Assembly (NCBI GenBank): GCA_028023455.1
Contig: JAQFVV010012572.1
Span: 1,860,001 to 1,924,000, forward strand
Length of the DNA stretch: 64,000 nucleotides
DNA from: Epiperipatus broadwayi
Taxonomy: Eukaryota; Onychophora; Udeonychophora; Euonychophora; Peripatidae
Direction: 5' to 3'
Position numbers and translations under genes: made by a program. The notes under the pieces are model-generated. The model was not told where the DNA came from and did not search any database. It saw only the letters and a list, made by a program, of their open reading frames with translations. Positions 25,248 through 35,850 of this stretch are shown in pieces; position 1 is the stretch's first letter, and each line of letters begins with the position of its first letter.

Positions 25248-26408
25248 TCAATTCTTTTTAATACACTTCATATTCCTTCTTTTCTTCATAAATTCTCTAG
25301 TCTCAGTAGAAATTTTATTAGTCAATTGCTGCTTTTTTCTACTAGCTATGTTTATTGCAGTTTTTAAAAGTGTATCAGTTATTTTCATATTAATTTCATT
25401 CAAATCTGAATCATGTTCAAAATCTCCTAACACTTGAAACCTATTTGTAAGTTCTAATTTAAATTCATTAGAATGTTTCTGAAGATTAGGAATATCAACT
25501 GTAAATATTGTTTTTCTTAATAATTTTTGTCTCTCTAGTTTTACATTATCACATAACTTACACCTTACTAATCGCTGATCACTTCCTGTGTTAAATTTAT
25601 TAAGAACATTACAATCTTGAAATATGTATTTTTTGTTAGTCAAAATATAATCAATTCTGCTGTACCTTCATTTGGATGCTTCCATGTCCATTTCCTTTTA
25701 ATATTTTTCTCAAAAAATGAATTCATAATATAAAGTTTTTCTTTTTCTGCAAACTCCACAAGTCTATGTCCTCTCTCATTTCTATTACCATAACCAAAAT
25801 TACCTACAGCAATTTCATCTTTCATTTGTCTACCAATTCTAGCATTAAAGTCTCCCATAACAATTTTAAAATGTTGTTTACTCTGATCAAAAGCCTTTTG
25901 TACATCCATATAAAAATCTTCTACTACTTCATCACTATGAGAACTTGTTGGGGCATAAACCTGAATTATCCGCATTTGGTATCTGCTATTAAGTTGTATA
26001 ACTAATCTTGCCACTCTGTCTGATACACCATCAATCTCCACAATATTGTTCTTCCACTTTTTATTTATAATGAATCCTACTCCACTTGTATTTCCAATAT
26101 GTGTGCCTTTATAATAGAGTATATGCCCACTTTTTAAATCAATTTTCTCCTTCTCTTCTAACTTCACAAAGTCCAATAATGTCCCATTTAATATAAGACA
26201 GTTCTTCTTCTAATTCTTGCAATCTTCCTTCACTTGAAAGTGATCTGAAATTGTAAGTACCTAAATAAAAAGTCATCATCAAATGGCAGCCTGGGTTCGC
26301 AATCAGGGGATTCTTAGCACCCTCCGCCTTCGGCCACCAACCGCTGTCTTGGTTGGTGACTTTACAGCCTCCTGGGAATAAGGGCCATGCTTTATTTTTG
26401 ACTGTCAT
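25248..26408 (-). pseudogene. RTE apurinic-type endonuclease domain and linker, frameshifted
   Basis: Frames 26408-26139, 26176-25640 and 25643-25248 follow each other with small shifts. The first has GTYNFRSLSSEGRLQELEEE and WDIIGLCEVRREGE, the N-terminus of exonuclease/endonuclease/phosphatase-fold LINE nucleases. The second has VGFIINKKW, RIIQVYAPTSSHSDE, IVMGDFNARIG (catalytic GDFNA box, about 25860) and FGYGNRNERGHRLVEFA. The third is the charged linker before the reverse transcriptase. The enzyme nicks target DNA to prime reverse transcription. At least two frame breaks disable this copy. Confidence 0.9.
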
Positions 26409-26621
26409 AATTGTATATATGTATTGGAAAAATATTTATCATTTACACAAACATTCATTCTGCCTTATCAGGCACTGAGAAGTAAGACCATAGTGTTTCT
26501 TGATCTTAAACTCAGAGGTAAAAAGCCAATAAACTCACCACGCTGGCTAATGCATGTTGGTGAGCAGCCCATCCATGTTCGTATACTATATGAATAAGCT
26601 GCAACGACAAGAACGTATGGA

Positions 26622-26932
26622 TAAACAGAGCAAAACTCTCCATACAGTATTCCCACCTGTGCTAAACAGAGTAATCAATGGATGCCAGAAGGCTTGTGCA
26701 TAAAATCCCTATCTAATGCCTACTCATCCAATATCTCCAGACTAGTTTCTGGCTTGTGGCCTTCGTCAGTGAGGAGCTTTGGATCTGAGAGCACTGCATC
26801 TAGATCGCCTTCTGGCATCCATTGATTACTCTGTTTAGCACAGGTGGCAATACTGTATGGAGAGTTTTGCTCTGTTTATCAACAATTAATGTGCTAATAT
26901 AGGAAATGTGATCATGTGATGCTTAATGGTTT
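26622..26932 (-). mobile_element. Hairpin (fold-back) element, 311 bp, with 13-bp target duplication
   Basis: Flanked by aagaacgtatgga at 26609-26621 and 26933-26945. The undisturbed target is visible in the old RTE copy near 59400, which lacks the insert. The element consists of a long inverted repeat (gcaaaactctccatacagta on one side, its complement near 26860) with an unpaired head, catcacatgatcac. A second copy sits at 38719-39014. A 13-14-bp duplication is longer than usual for cut-and-paste transposons and suggests copying by LINE machinery. Confidence 0.85.
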
Positions 26933-28705
26933 AAGAACGTATGGAGTGGATATTAGGAATTTGCCATGCTCGGTTCCTTTAAGGCCTCCAAGAGGAATCA
27001 AAGGGTCTCCTTTCAGTTAATAGCAAACTCCTTTCTGCAGCCAGTGTCCATGTATACAAATATTAATGTAGAAAGAGCAATTAATTTGGCAGTTAATAAA
27101 TATAAGAAAGATAGGGAAAGGGAAATAAAAATCCCTATAGAGATAGTAAAGAATTTAATGGAAATATGTTGTAAAGACATAACTTTTGAATTTAATGGAA
27201 GGTTTTATAAACAGAGAGAAGGTTTGTTAATAAAGGGTGCATTGAGTGGGGTATTGAATGAGATATATATGCAAGATATGAAAGATCAAATGATAGGGGA
27301 TGATTTTTTGTTAATATCTAATAGGGGTGAGAGACAAATCAAAAGATTTATAGATAAAATAGATAAGAAGATACATTTTACAACAGAATGGGAAAATGAT
27401 AATAGATTGGCATATCTAGATATAATGATAAAGAAGGAGTATTATGAGAAAAGATGTGAAGTAAAAACAGGAAGAGTATAGAAAAATGGGTATTACAAAT
27501 GCAATGAATTGGAGTTCTAATATGGATATAAAGCATAAGATTAGTGCTATAAGTTCTAAGGTATATAGGGCAAAATATTATTGTGATGAAGGAGAGGAAT
27601 ATGATAAAGAAATAAATAGAATAAAGGAAGATTTTTAAAAAAATGAATATCCAGAAAAGGTAATAAAAAAGAATATAAAAAAGAGGGAAGATGAAGAGAA
27701 AAGAAAAGAAGGAATACATAGGAATAAAAGTTAATGATAGTAATATAGTAAGGGGAATTAATAATAATATTAGAAAAATTAATAAAGAATTTAAAAATAA
27801 TATTAAATATAAAATAGTGAATAAAAGAAAAAAAAATGTGATGGATATTTTAGATAATAGGTACATAAGTGGGAAGAAGAAATATATAAATGGGGTTTGA
27901 TGAAATAGAATGTAGAAAATGTAAGGATAAAGGGATTACAAATAAATATGTTGGTGAGACAAAAAATTCAATATATACTAGGTTAAAGCAACATAAATAT
28001 ACATTTTATGGAGACAGGTCATAAACTAGAAAAAGAGAATATTAGAATGACAAATTATGCAAATAGTAGGAGGGATAGAAAAATAAGGGAGGCAATTTTA
28101 ATAAAAAAGGTAAATCCAAATATTAATAGAGAAAGTGGTTTAAAAACTATCTTAGTATAAAATAAATAAGTAGTTTGTATAATAGATAATAGAGGGAGCT
28201 GTATATAGATAAAAAATTAGAGTGTATGATGGGAAAGAAAATGGTGAAAAAGTGAGACATAATAGATTAATAAGTTAAGAAATAAAAATACATATAAGAA
28301 TTAAAATAATTTTATAAAAAATAAGTAAATGGAAGAAATACGAATAAAATATGGGTAAAATGGAATTAAGAAATGGAATAAGATAATTAAACATTAAGAT
28401 AATACATGCAAATGTAAAATAAAGTTAAATTTATGAATATAGTAATATGTTAAATAAGGTAATATAAGATTTCATAAATATTACATTGAATTTATAAAAT
28501 TATGGAAAAGGAAAAAAGTGAACAAATATAAATATGATAATAATTAAGATTAGAAATAAAGGGTATAGTAGATTTTAAGGTTATATAATAGTGGGTTTTT
28601 ATATATAAAATGATGTTAATAATTAAGTTGGTAAAATTGTAAAAATTTACTAGATATATGTATGATATATGATTGTGTTGATATAATGTTTAAATTTTTG
28701 TATAT

Positions 28706-28735
28706 CTGATGATGACTGCTAGGAATAGTCGAAAC
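28706..28735 (+). ncRNA. Hammerhead-ribozyme-like core (Penelope 2)
   Basis: CTGATGA (28706-28712), then tgactgctaggaatagtc, in which GACT pairs with AGTC as stem II, then GAAAC (28731-28735). This is the conserved core order of a hammerhead. It is better preserved than at 21046. Stems I and III are weak by eye, and cleavage activity cannot be claimed. Confidence 0.6.
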
Positions 28736-29077
28736 TATGATATTAATAAATAATTTTGCTTTAAAGTGTTAAAAGAGTAGATGGTTATTATACGTTATAT
28801 ATTAAAAAAGTAAAAATAAAGAAGGAAAGAAAAAAAGAAACTATTGAAGTTTACTGTTTACTTACTTAAATGGATATAAAAATTTGAAAAAAACCAATGA
28901 CAAATTAAAATTATTAATAAATCAAATGAGCTTTATGGCATGCATTTTGTTAATGCATGCTGCTCAAAAAGTTAAATATTTCATATTTCATTTGACATTA
29001 ACTTTCTTAGAAATTTGTATTAATTGCACACTCTAGTATTTTATTAACAAAAATAAAAACAGACAATTGCAATTTTT

Positions 29078-31822
29078 GGTTCTTGTTTTGACCCTGTAAT
29101 GCGGCCGCAAGAGGCGCTGTTTCTGTATCAACACACGGAAGCATTCAGATTACAGGGCCAAAAGCAGCGTTTTTCATTACTGCCGCTAGATGGCGCCGAT
29201 TGTGAAGCGTAAGTACATTTACCTTACGTCGTCTGCTACCAGAAACAAACAATAAACAGATGGCGCTGATAGCCAGGCGTAAGCAAATTTTGCATACGCC
29301 ATCTGCTAACAGTGACTACCAAGAACATTGGATGCCCGATTGCCGGCGCTGTTGCCAGCCATGCGGTCGCCTAACAGCTAGAACCAAGAATGTTGATATT
29401 CGCTTGGCACTGTCTATGCACGTACTTAATACAAAGATTACATATAATGTGAAGCTGTTAAATAATATAGAAGGCACAGCTATTTAAATCTACTCTAACC
29501 AGTAATATTACATTCCCTTTCACCTTCAGGTAAATCGAGGTATTTTAAAATCTTTTTTATTAAAAATCTACCTTTTTTTAAAATTATTTTCTCTAAAATT
29601 GGGTTGTTTTTAAAAATAATAATTTTTACGACTTTCAACACTATTAAAAATTGGCCTTTTTCGAAACTGCGTTATTTTAAAAGGTGATTGTTTGTAAAAC
29701 TTTTTTTTTTTTTAAACTAATACAAACTATATTTCGTTTTCAATTATTCTTTCGCTATCGTGTTATTTTCAAAAGGTTTTTGTTCTTAAAACTAAACAAA
29801 ATGAATCATACATTTAATAGAAAACAACGCTTTTTTTTAATTAACGTTAAGATGCTACGATGAAACATTGATGTGCCGTAACAAGTAATAATGCGTGCTG
29901 TTATGCACAAGCAATAATTCGAATATGATTCATTTCTTTCCATTCATTTCTACAATATCTTTAGCCGAGATAATTTTTCTGATCTGTTGTTCTGAACTTG
30001 TTTCTGTGCGATGCTTCTCTTATTACAATTGTTTTAAGTTCTGTTATTCTATTTCTAAAATTCATATTTTAACTAAAAACCGTATATTGCAGTTTATAGA
30101 GATTTTGATCTGTTTATCAAAGAGTTTCGTTCATAATAAATATTTTTAAATTACTTCAAAGAAAACAAACTAAACTCTCCTTTAAATATATTAAAATACC
30201 TATTCAGTTCAAATGTAAAAAAAGTTAACTGTACAATTTATGTATGCACATACATGTAATTATTTGTAATATAAGATCTAAATAACTAAACTATACTTAA
30301 GTGGTCAGTCAAAAAGCAGATTTTATTGCTCTAACAATTTCCTGAATAAGCTCTTTGATTATCATCCATTTTTGAAATAATCCATAGAAAAACATGTCCA
30401 TTTACTTAATATCATAAATGATATATACATTTATAAACCATTCAAGTTTTACTATCTTTGGTAAAAAATACATTTATTAAAATTAATGTGTGTAAGCAAT
30501 AAAGCATCAAACACATTTTTGTGAAATAACAAACAAAATATAGGATTCATAAAATTGAAGAGTATGGACAAGACCCTTATTATCAGTTCCAATTTGCTGT
30601 GAAGAGAGGTTTCATATAAGTATATTCTACATATTATTATTGTATTCTTTGTAGGCTGAATAAGATGTTAGAGAATTGCAATTTGTGTAGTGTGTGGTGT
30701 TTTATCAGTGTAAAAATTGAGTAGAAATATTCAAGTTGTATTTAAAACTTTAGGATCATTTTAATTACTAAAAATGTCATATACTCACAAGGAAATTTCA
30801 AAATAATACGTTTAATAAGTGTGGCAACAGTAAGATATTACAGAGACTCAGGAAAAAGAAAGATTTAGAGAAAAATGCAAAAGCTAATGATATTATAGAA
30901 AAAAGATTCTGTTTTGAAGGAAACAACACGATGTAAATTAATGAAGATAGGACAGTAATTTAAGAGATGAGAGAGACAGTGTCATCCACTGATTTAAGTT
31001 GCAGGTTAAAAATATATACATTTAATATCTTTATTGATGGATAGAATTTAAAATGTCATGGTCTATAAAACAAACAGATTGAGGAACTATTTTTGAAATT
31101 TGGATTGTTTTGTTTAAAAAGTTAAGAAAAAACTTTGCAGTCAACTGCATTTAAATTATTAAAAGCAAAATAGATATGAATGTTTAATGCTTATGTTAGG
31201 CTTGTATACTGTTAAAATTAAAACTATTAGTTCTCAAGTAATTTGGAAGACATTGCCTGACAAAATTGGATGATCATTGAAAATTATATATGAACTTAAT
31301 AACCTAAAATTCAGAAAACTGATGGTACAGTCATTGCCAGTACGCTGTTTCTTTCTTTCATTATTGAATTAGTAATATCACCACAGGTTGTAAAAGTAAT
31401 GTTACTTATTATAAGTTTAACAATGAGTTAATTTGTTCCATAATTACGCTGTTAAAAGTGTTGTTAATTTTGACATAGGATATGTCGAGATGAACGTCTA
31501 AACATTATGAAAAAATTTTGAGAAAAGTAAAGGCAATACATTTTTAGTAGATACTTTCCAAGCTCAGGATTTATTAATGAAAACTGAAATCTAATTAGAA
31601 TTTTGCAATGGGTCACATTATTTACTTTATGATAGAACCATCAAAGTGACAGTCATGTGATGCTGCATACAGTTGAGAAATTATTAATTACTTGTTCAGT
31701 AATTGAAGGTTACTGTTTTATCATGATATAAGTATATTATCTGCAAAAGCTAATGAATATGTATTTATTTTTAATAATGGTAGAAAAAGTGTAATTAAAT
31801 TTGCACATTAAAGTAAAACAAG
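29078..31822. repeat. Left arm of the giant inverted repeat, outer part
   Basis: Pairs with 43715 down to about 39225 on the right. Landmarks are the GC-rich terminus (gcggccgcaagaggcgc), a 75-codon frame at 29260-29487 that is identical to 43533-43306, and the gtggtcagtcaaaaagcag block at 30301 (partner near 40760). Ends where an RTE entered next to agtaaaacaag. The 75-codon frame is probably not a gene: no motif, and its conservation is explained by the near identity of the arms. Confidence 0.9.
29100..29310. repeat. Subterminal palindromes of the giant element (left end)
   Basis: A GC-rich patch in AT-rich DNA. It holds three hairpins in series: ccctgtaat ... attacaggg (29092-29158), cgtaag ... 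cttacg (29207-29229, after agatggcgcc) and gcgtaag ... catacgcc (29277-29299, after agatggcgct). The last two are repeats of one motif, agatggcgcYgat. Mirror copies lie at about 43490-43700. Such subterminal repeats are often transposase-binding sites; here that is inference. Confidence 0.65.
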
Positions 31823-33322
31823 ATCATCATCATCATCAACAACCATTATCAATCCACTGCATGATGAAGATCTCTCCAAGTTTAATCCATCTCCGATCTT
31901 CAGCTTCTCTTCACATCACCCCTGCACACTTTCTTATTTCATCCATCCATCTCACATGTGGTCTCTTTTTGGGTCTTTTCCAATCTTTGGAATCCAGTTT
32001 AAGATTTCAATTATCCTTCTAGTAATATGTCCAGCCCAACTTCACTTCAATTAATTTTTTCAATGAGGTCAGTAACACCTGTTTGTTCTCTTACCCATAT
32101 ATTGTGTTTTCAATATCTTTTGTTACCCCCAACATGCATCTCTCCATACTTCTTTGAATGGTCTGAAATATCTGTATTGGTCTTCTATTAAGTGTCCAAG
32201 TTTCAGATCCATAAGTAAGAACTGGTAAAACACATTTGTTAAAAATCTTCCTTTTCAAACATATAGGCATATTTCCTTTTAGTAAGTTATTTCTACCAAA
32301 CGCACTCCAACCAAGTTTAATTCTATGATTAATTTAATCCATTATGTTTCCATCTGTATTAATAATCTGACTAAGGTAACTTCTTCTGACTCATCATAAT
32401 CAATCTTTATTTTCAGATTTTGAGAAAATCCATTAAACATTACTTTAGTCTTTAGTCCTACTTTCATCTGATAACTTCTGCAACATTTCCTGTAGATGTA
32501 AAGCATTACTAGCAAAAACAATTACATCTTCTGCAAAATCTAAATGACTTTAATAATCTGCATTTACTTTCACTTCTTTAGCTTCCCATTTTAATCCACA
32601 AATTATTTCTACCAAACGCACTCCAATCAAGTTTAATTCTATGATTAATTTCATCCATTATGTTTCCATCTGTATTAATAATCTGACTAAGGTAACTTCT
32701 TCTGACTCATCATAATCAATCTTTATTTTCATATTTTGAGAAAATCCATTAAACATTACTTTAGTCTTTAGTCCTACTTTCATCTGATAACTTCTGCAAC
32801 ATTTCCTGTAGATGTAAAGCATTACTAGCAAAAACAATGCAAAATCTAAATGACTTTAATAATCTGCATTTACTTTCACTTCTTTAGCTTCCCATTTTAA
32901 TCCACAAAATACTTCTTGCAGCAATGCTGTAAAACGTATTGGAGATATGGAGTCACCCCGTCTTACACCCTTCTCAATATTGACTTTCCCAGTATCATTA
33001 CATAATCTAATTGTTGCTGTTGCATTTCTATAAATATTCTTTAAAATATGATATTATCCTGGATCTATACCTTGATGATCCAATTCTTTACTCACTGAAG
33101 AAATGTGTATAGATTCAAATGCCTTTTTATAACCTACAAATTCAAAACATAATGGCAACTCATATTCATTTGTCTCTTCTATAATTTCTCTCAATACCTG
33201 GATATGATCTACTGTACTAAAACCACTTTTAAATCCAACTTGTGCTCTTGGTTGGTGGAAATCCAATGTTCTCTGTAAATGAGGTGTAATTATCTTGGTA
33301 AAAAACTTTGTATAAAACTGAT
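31823..33322 (-). mobile_element. RTE-type LINE fragment inserted in the left arm
   Basis: The 3' tail is (catcat)n at 31823. Blocks then match the 18126 copy through the C-terminal region and reverse transcriptase, with frame 33266-33054 holding AQVGFKSGFSTVDHIQVLRE. It is 5'-truncated near 33322. An internal stretch of about 250 bp (around 32285-32590 and 32600-32890) is duplicated in tandem. The right arm of the giant element has no RTE at the matching place (near 39225), so this insertion came after the inverted repeat formed. Confidence 0.88.
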
Positions 33323-33680
33323 AGAGTCCATAGAGTATTTCATTAAATTTATTAAATCCAGTAATGTGGTTTAAATTATTCCCACAAAATCAACAATTTT
33401 ATTCAATATGCAGGTAAGCGTTTAGAGTCCATATAGTATTTCATTAGATTTATTAAATCCAGTAATGTGGTTTAAATTATTCTTACAAAATCAACATTCA
33501 GATGAGTATTAAACATTTGTAATTTTATTTCAATATGCAGGTAATCATTTAGAGTCCATATAGTATTTCATTAAATTTATTAAATCCAGTAATGTGGTTT
33601 AAATTACTCCCACAAAATCAACATTCAGATAAGTATTAAACATTTGTAATTTTACATTAATATGCAGATAAGCATTTTCA
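33323..33680. repeat. Tandem repeat, three units of about 97-130 bp
   Basis: Units start gagtccatagagtattt or gagtccatatagtattt at 33325, 33424 and 33552. Each includes aaatccagtaatgtgg and ends in an aatatgcag block followed by taa. The first unit lacks an inner 30-base part. Lies directly beside the truncated end of the RTE. Confidence 0.85.
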
Positions 33681-34694
33681 TTTATACTTTATCAAGAATA
33701 AACGATTTTCATAATTTTAGTATGATTTTAATATCATTTATAATTTATCGATAATAAATGTATTTTCATGTAGCTATATTTATTAATGATTCTTTTTTTT
33801 TTTTTATTTATAATAAAGACATTTTGTTTGTCTTTTCAAAACACAAATATTTTCATAAAATCATTACCTTCATTTATCCAGTTTGTTCCTTTCAAAAAGG
33901 AGTCGCTTTATTTAAGCTGAATGGCGTTAATCCCTTTCATGATGATCATCCAGGCAAATCTTGAAAAATCATGGCTTAGAATGAAGAGATGAAGCTATTG
34001 GTTTATTTTTCCATAGTTATAATTTTCTTAATAATGTTTTCTTTTTCCATCATTAACAGAGGTTCTTTAATATCCTTTTAAAATTGAAATCTTTTTTTTT
34101 TTCAAAATTCTTCTTTAACAGCGACTTGAAAAATATTTCTTTGGAAAAAAATATAACTATTTGATCTCCTTAAAATCTCTCTGAAAAAATTTTTTAAAAC
34201 TCTTTCAAAGTCTCTAGTTTTAAAAGTCAAATCTAATCTGCACTAAACTTGCAACTTGACTATTTATATCTGATTCTTGGACTGATTAAACAGCCTTTTC
34301 CCACTGTACCTAATTTGCATACTGCTCTAATTTAAGCCTGATTGCCTTTCTCTTCATAATGACTGGATAATCTACTTTTTTAGTGGGATAGATAAGAAAG
34401 CATAAAGATTAAGCCATGTTTTTCAATTGATTAAGACTGCCTCCAGCTGATATAACACTTTATTTAAAAACATCGTTCCAAAAATTAAAAATATAATCTT
34501 TTTTTAATAACTGCCAGATTTATTTACATCATAATTCGAAACTATAAAATCAATAATGATTTTCTTTAAACTATAAACTTTTTTACTTTTTTTTTTTTTT
34601 TTAATTTGATCAAATCATGCTAGTCTTTTTTAAATGGGGGGGGGGGGCTTTTGAATATATATATATATACACGGGGAACAGTATATCTGTTTCA
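33681..34694. other. Left-arm insertion remainder, nothing recognised
   Basis: This stretch has no counterpart in the right arm, so with the RTE it forms one insertion of about 2.9 kb. It contains a G-run near 34636-34647 and a (TA)n stretch. The frame at 33758-33964 has no recognised motif. Confidence 0.5.
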
Positions 34695-35655
34695 ATATAT
34701 ATAAATTGATAGAATTTTTTAGTCTGATAAATACAAAATACATTAGATCCAATGGCAATTTGGAATTAAGCTAAATGTCTATCAGATTTATAAAAAATTT
34801 TGTAAACTTGAACTGAATCTCAAAAAAGCAAAATTAACAGTCTCCAGTTGAGACCAAAAATAGAATGTCATTTTTATTATATGTCTAGTAAAAAAAGTAT
34901 TGTAAAGGCTCTCAATAATATCTGCACATATTCTATATGCATAGTGGGTAAATGTACATAAAGTTATTTTAGATGATTGCACTAATAATTGAATATTAAA
35001 TGTGTAATGAAGCCACTGATGGTATGGAAGAAATAGGTTGGATATCTAGCTTCAACAAAACTCAGAAGATATGTTTTTTAAAGAGAATTTTCAAAATTGA
35101 TTGATAAACTTATTAGAAAAAATCTGTAATTTATCATGAATAAGTATATCACATAAACAATTGTTGCAAGAATGAAAATCTACTTAAGTAATTAAGATGG
35201 CAATAAATTTTTAACTTCCTGAGTGTAAACAATTTCTTGCATTAAATCCAATCTTAATGATTAATCAAAGTAAATAATAGTTTATTAGTTGTTATTGTGA
35301 ATTTGGTAAATATTTAATGTCTCTGTTGAGTGATATATATTAGAATTTGTCTATTTAGAAATTCATTTATAGATTCATTAAGCCACCTAACTACTCACAA
35401 ACATTATATTAAAAAATATGTAGAAATTCTAACCAGTAAATAAATTCAAATATATTTATTAACTCCTTTAAGTTTTCCACTGTTTTCTGTTTGATCACAA
35501 CCCCATAAGTTAATAATTGTTGAAATCTACCAAAAAATGTTATAATACATCATATTCTAGAGATATCATTCAGGTATAATTTTAAGTCATTATGAATCAT
35601 TTATGAACTTTCATTTTAGTATTGGTTATTAGAATTTGTTATAATCCTACAAATC
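34695..35655. repeat. Left arm of the giant inverted repeat, inner part
   Basis: Pairs with about 39150 down to 37845. Matching blocks include gaccaaaaatagaatgtcat (34852, partner near 38640), attcaggtataatttt (partner near 37920) and accccataagttaa (partner near 37990). Divergence here is clearly higher by eye than in the outer arm. Confidence 0.85.
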
Positions 35656-35850
35656 GTCTAAATAGCACTTTCAATGAGACACATTCCCATCTTTGCAACT
35701 TAAAAAAAGGACAACAAAATTTGAACGACTGTTATAATTTTTCAAAAACCTTTTTAAAATAACACGTTTGCGAAATAGTAATTTCCACCAACTTTTAAAC
35801 TAATACAAATTATATTTTGATTTATATATCTTTCATTATTTTAAAAAAAA

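Larger units (their letters stand above)
23473..27042 (-). mobile_element. Near full-length RTE-type LINE with 11-bp target duplication
   Basis: It is flanked by agtgtccatgt at 23462-23472 and 27043-27053. The 3.57 kb includes a 311-bp foreign hairpin element (26622-26932), so the RTE itself is about 3.25 kb, the usual size for RTE. The 3' tail is (catcat)n on the plus strand, that is (ATG)n in element orientation. Its 5' leader (26410-27042 minus the hairpin) is also recognisable in the old copy at 59240-59500, which supports the 5' boundary. Confidence 0.95.
23164..28145 (+). pseudogene. Penelope-type reverse transcriptase / GIY-YIG protein, broken and split
   Basis: Before the RTE: YGPPKIYKEG, then after a frameshift KPVINGKRSYYDRVSKW (23240-23325), then KMDVVSM (23450-23472). 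After the RTE the frame resumes at YTNINVERAINLAVNKYKK (27055 on). It continues through EICCKDITFEFNGRFYKQRE and GVLNEIYMQDM, then GDDFLLIS (about 27297, active-site region), then AYLDIMIKKEYYEK. The C-terminal GIY-YIG-like part has IECRKCKDKGITNKYVGETK and SIYTRLKQHKY (27907-27997). Several stops and shifts make it non-functional. The RTE entered exactly between SM and YTN of the DVxSMYTN motif A. Confidence 0.85.
23119..28802 (+). mobile_element. Penelope-like element 2, 5'-truncated, with nested RTE
   Basis: The left end is a short inverted piece (23119-23163) of the element's own 3' end (28759-28800): ctttaaagtgttaaaagagt against actcttttaacactttaaag. Directly after it the reverse-transcriptase frame begins mid-gene. 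The right end follows the ribozyme-like core. About 45 bp of inverted sequence therefore frames a truncated copy, a smaller version of the arrangement in element 1. Confidence 0.8.

Noticed and set aside
26966-27481. A 171-codon plus-strand frame that looks like a new protein with a Penelope part
   Set aside because: Its first 29 or so codons are antisense RTE leader and the rest is Penelope reverse transcriptase; the fusion is only the insertion border at 27042/27043.
27378-27866. A 162-codon isoleucine/leucine-rich minus-strand frame, as a membrane protein
   Set aside because: It is the antisense of the lysine/asparagine-rich Penelope frame; the AT-rich codons read as hydrophobic residues on the other strand.
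29260-29487. A 75-codon frame with an identical partner at 43533-43306, as if a conserved small gene
   Set aside because: The two are mirror parts of the giant inverted repeat, which is near identical here also outside the frame. No motif, no codon signal; the frame runs through the subterminal palindromes.
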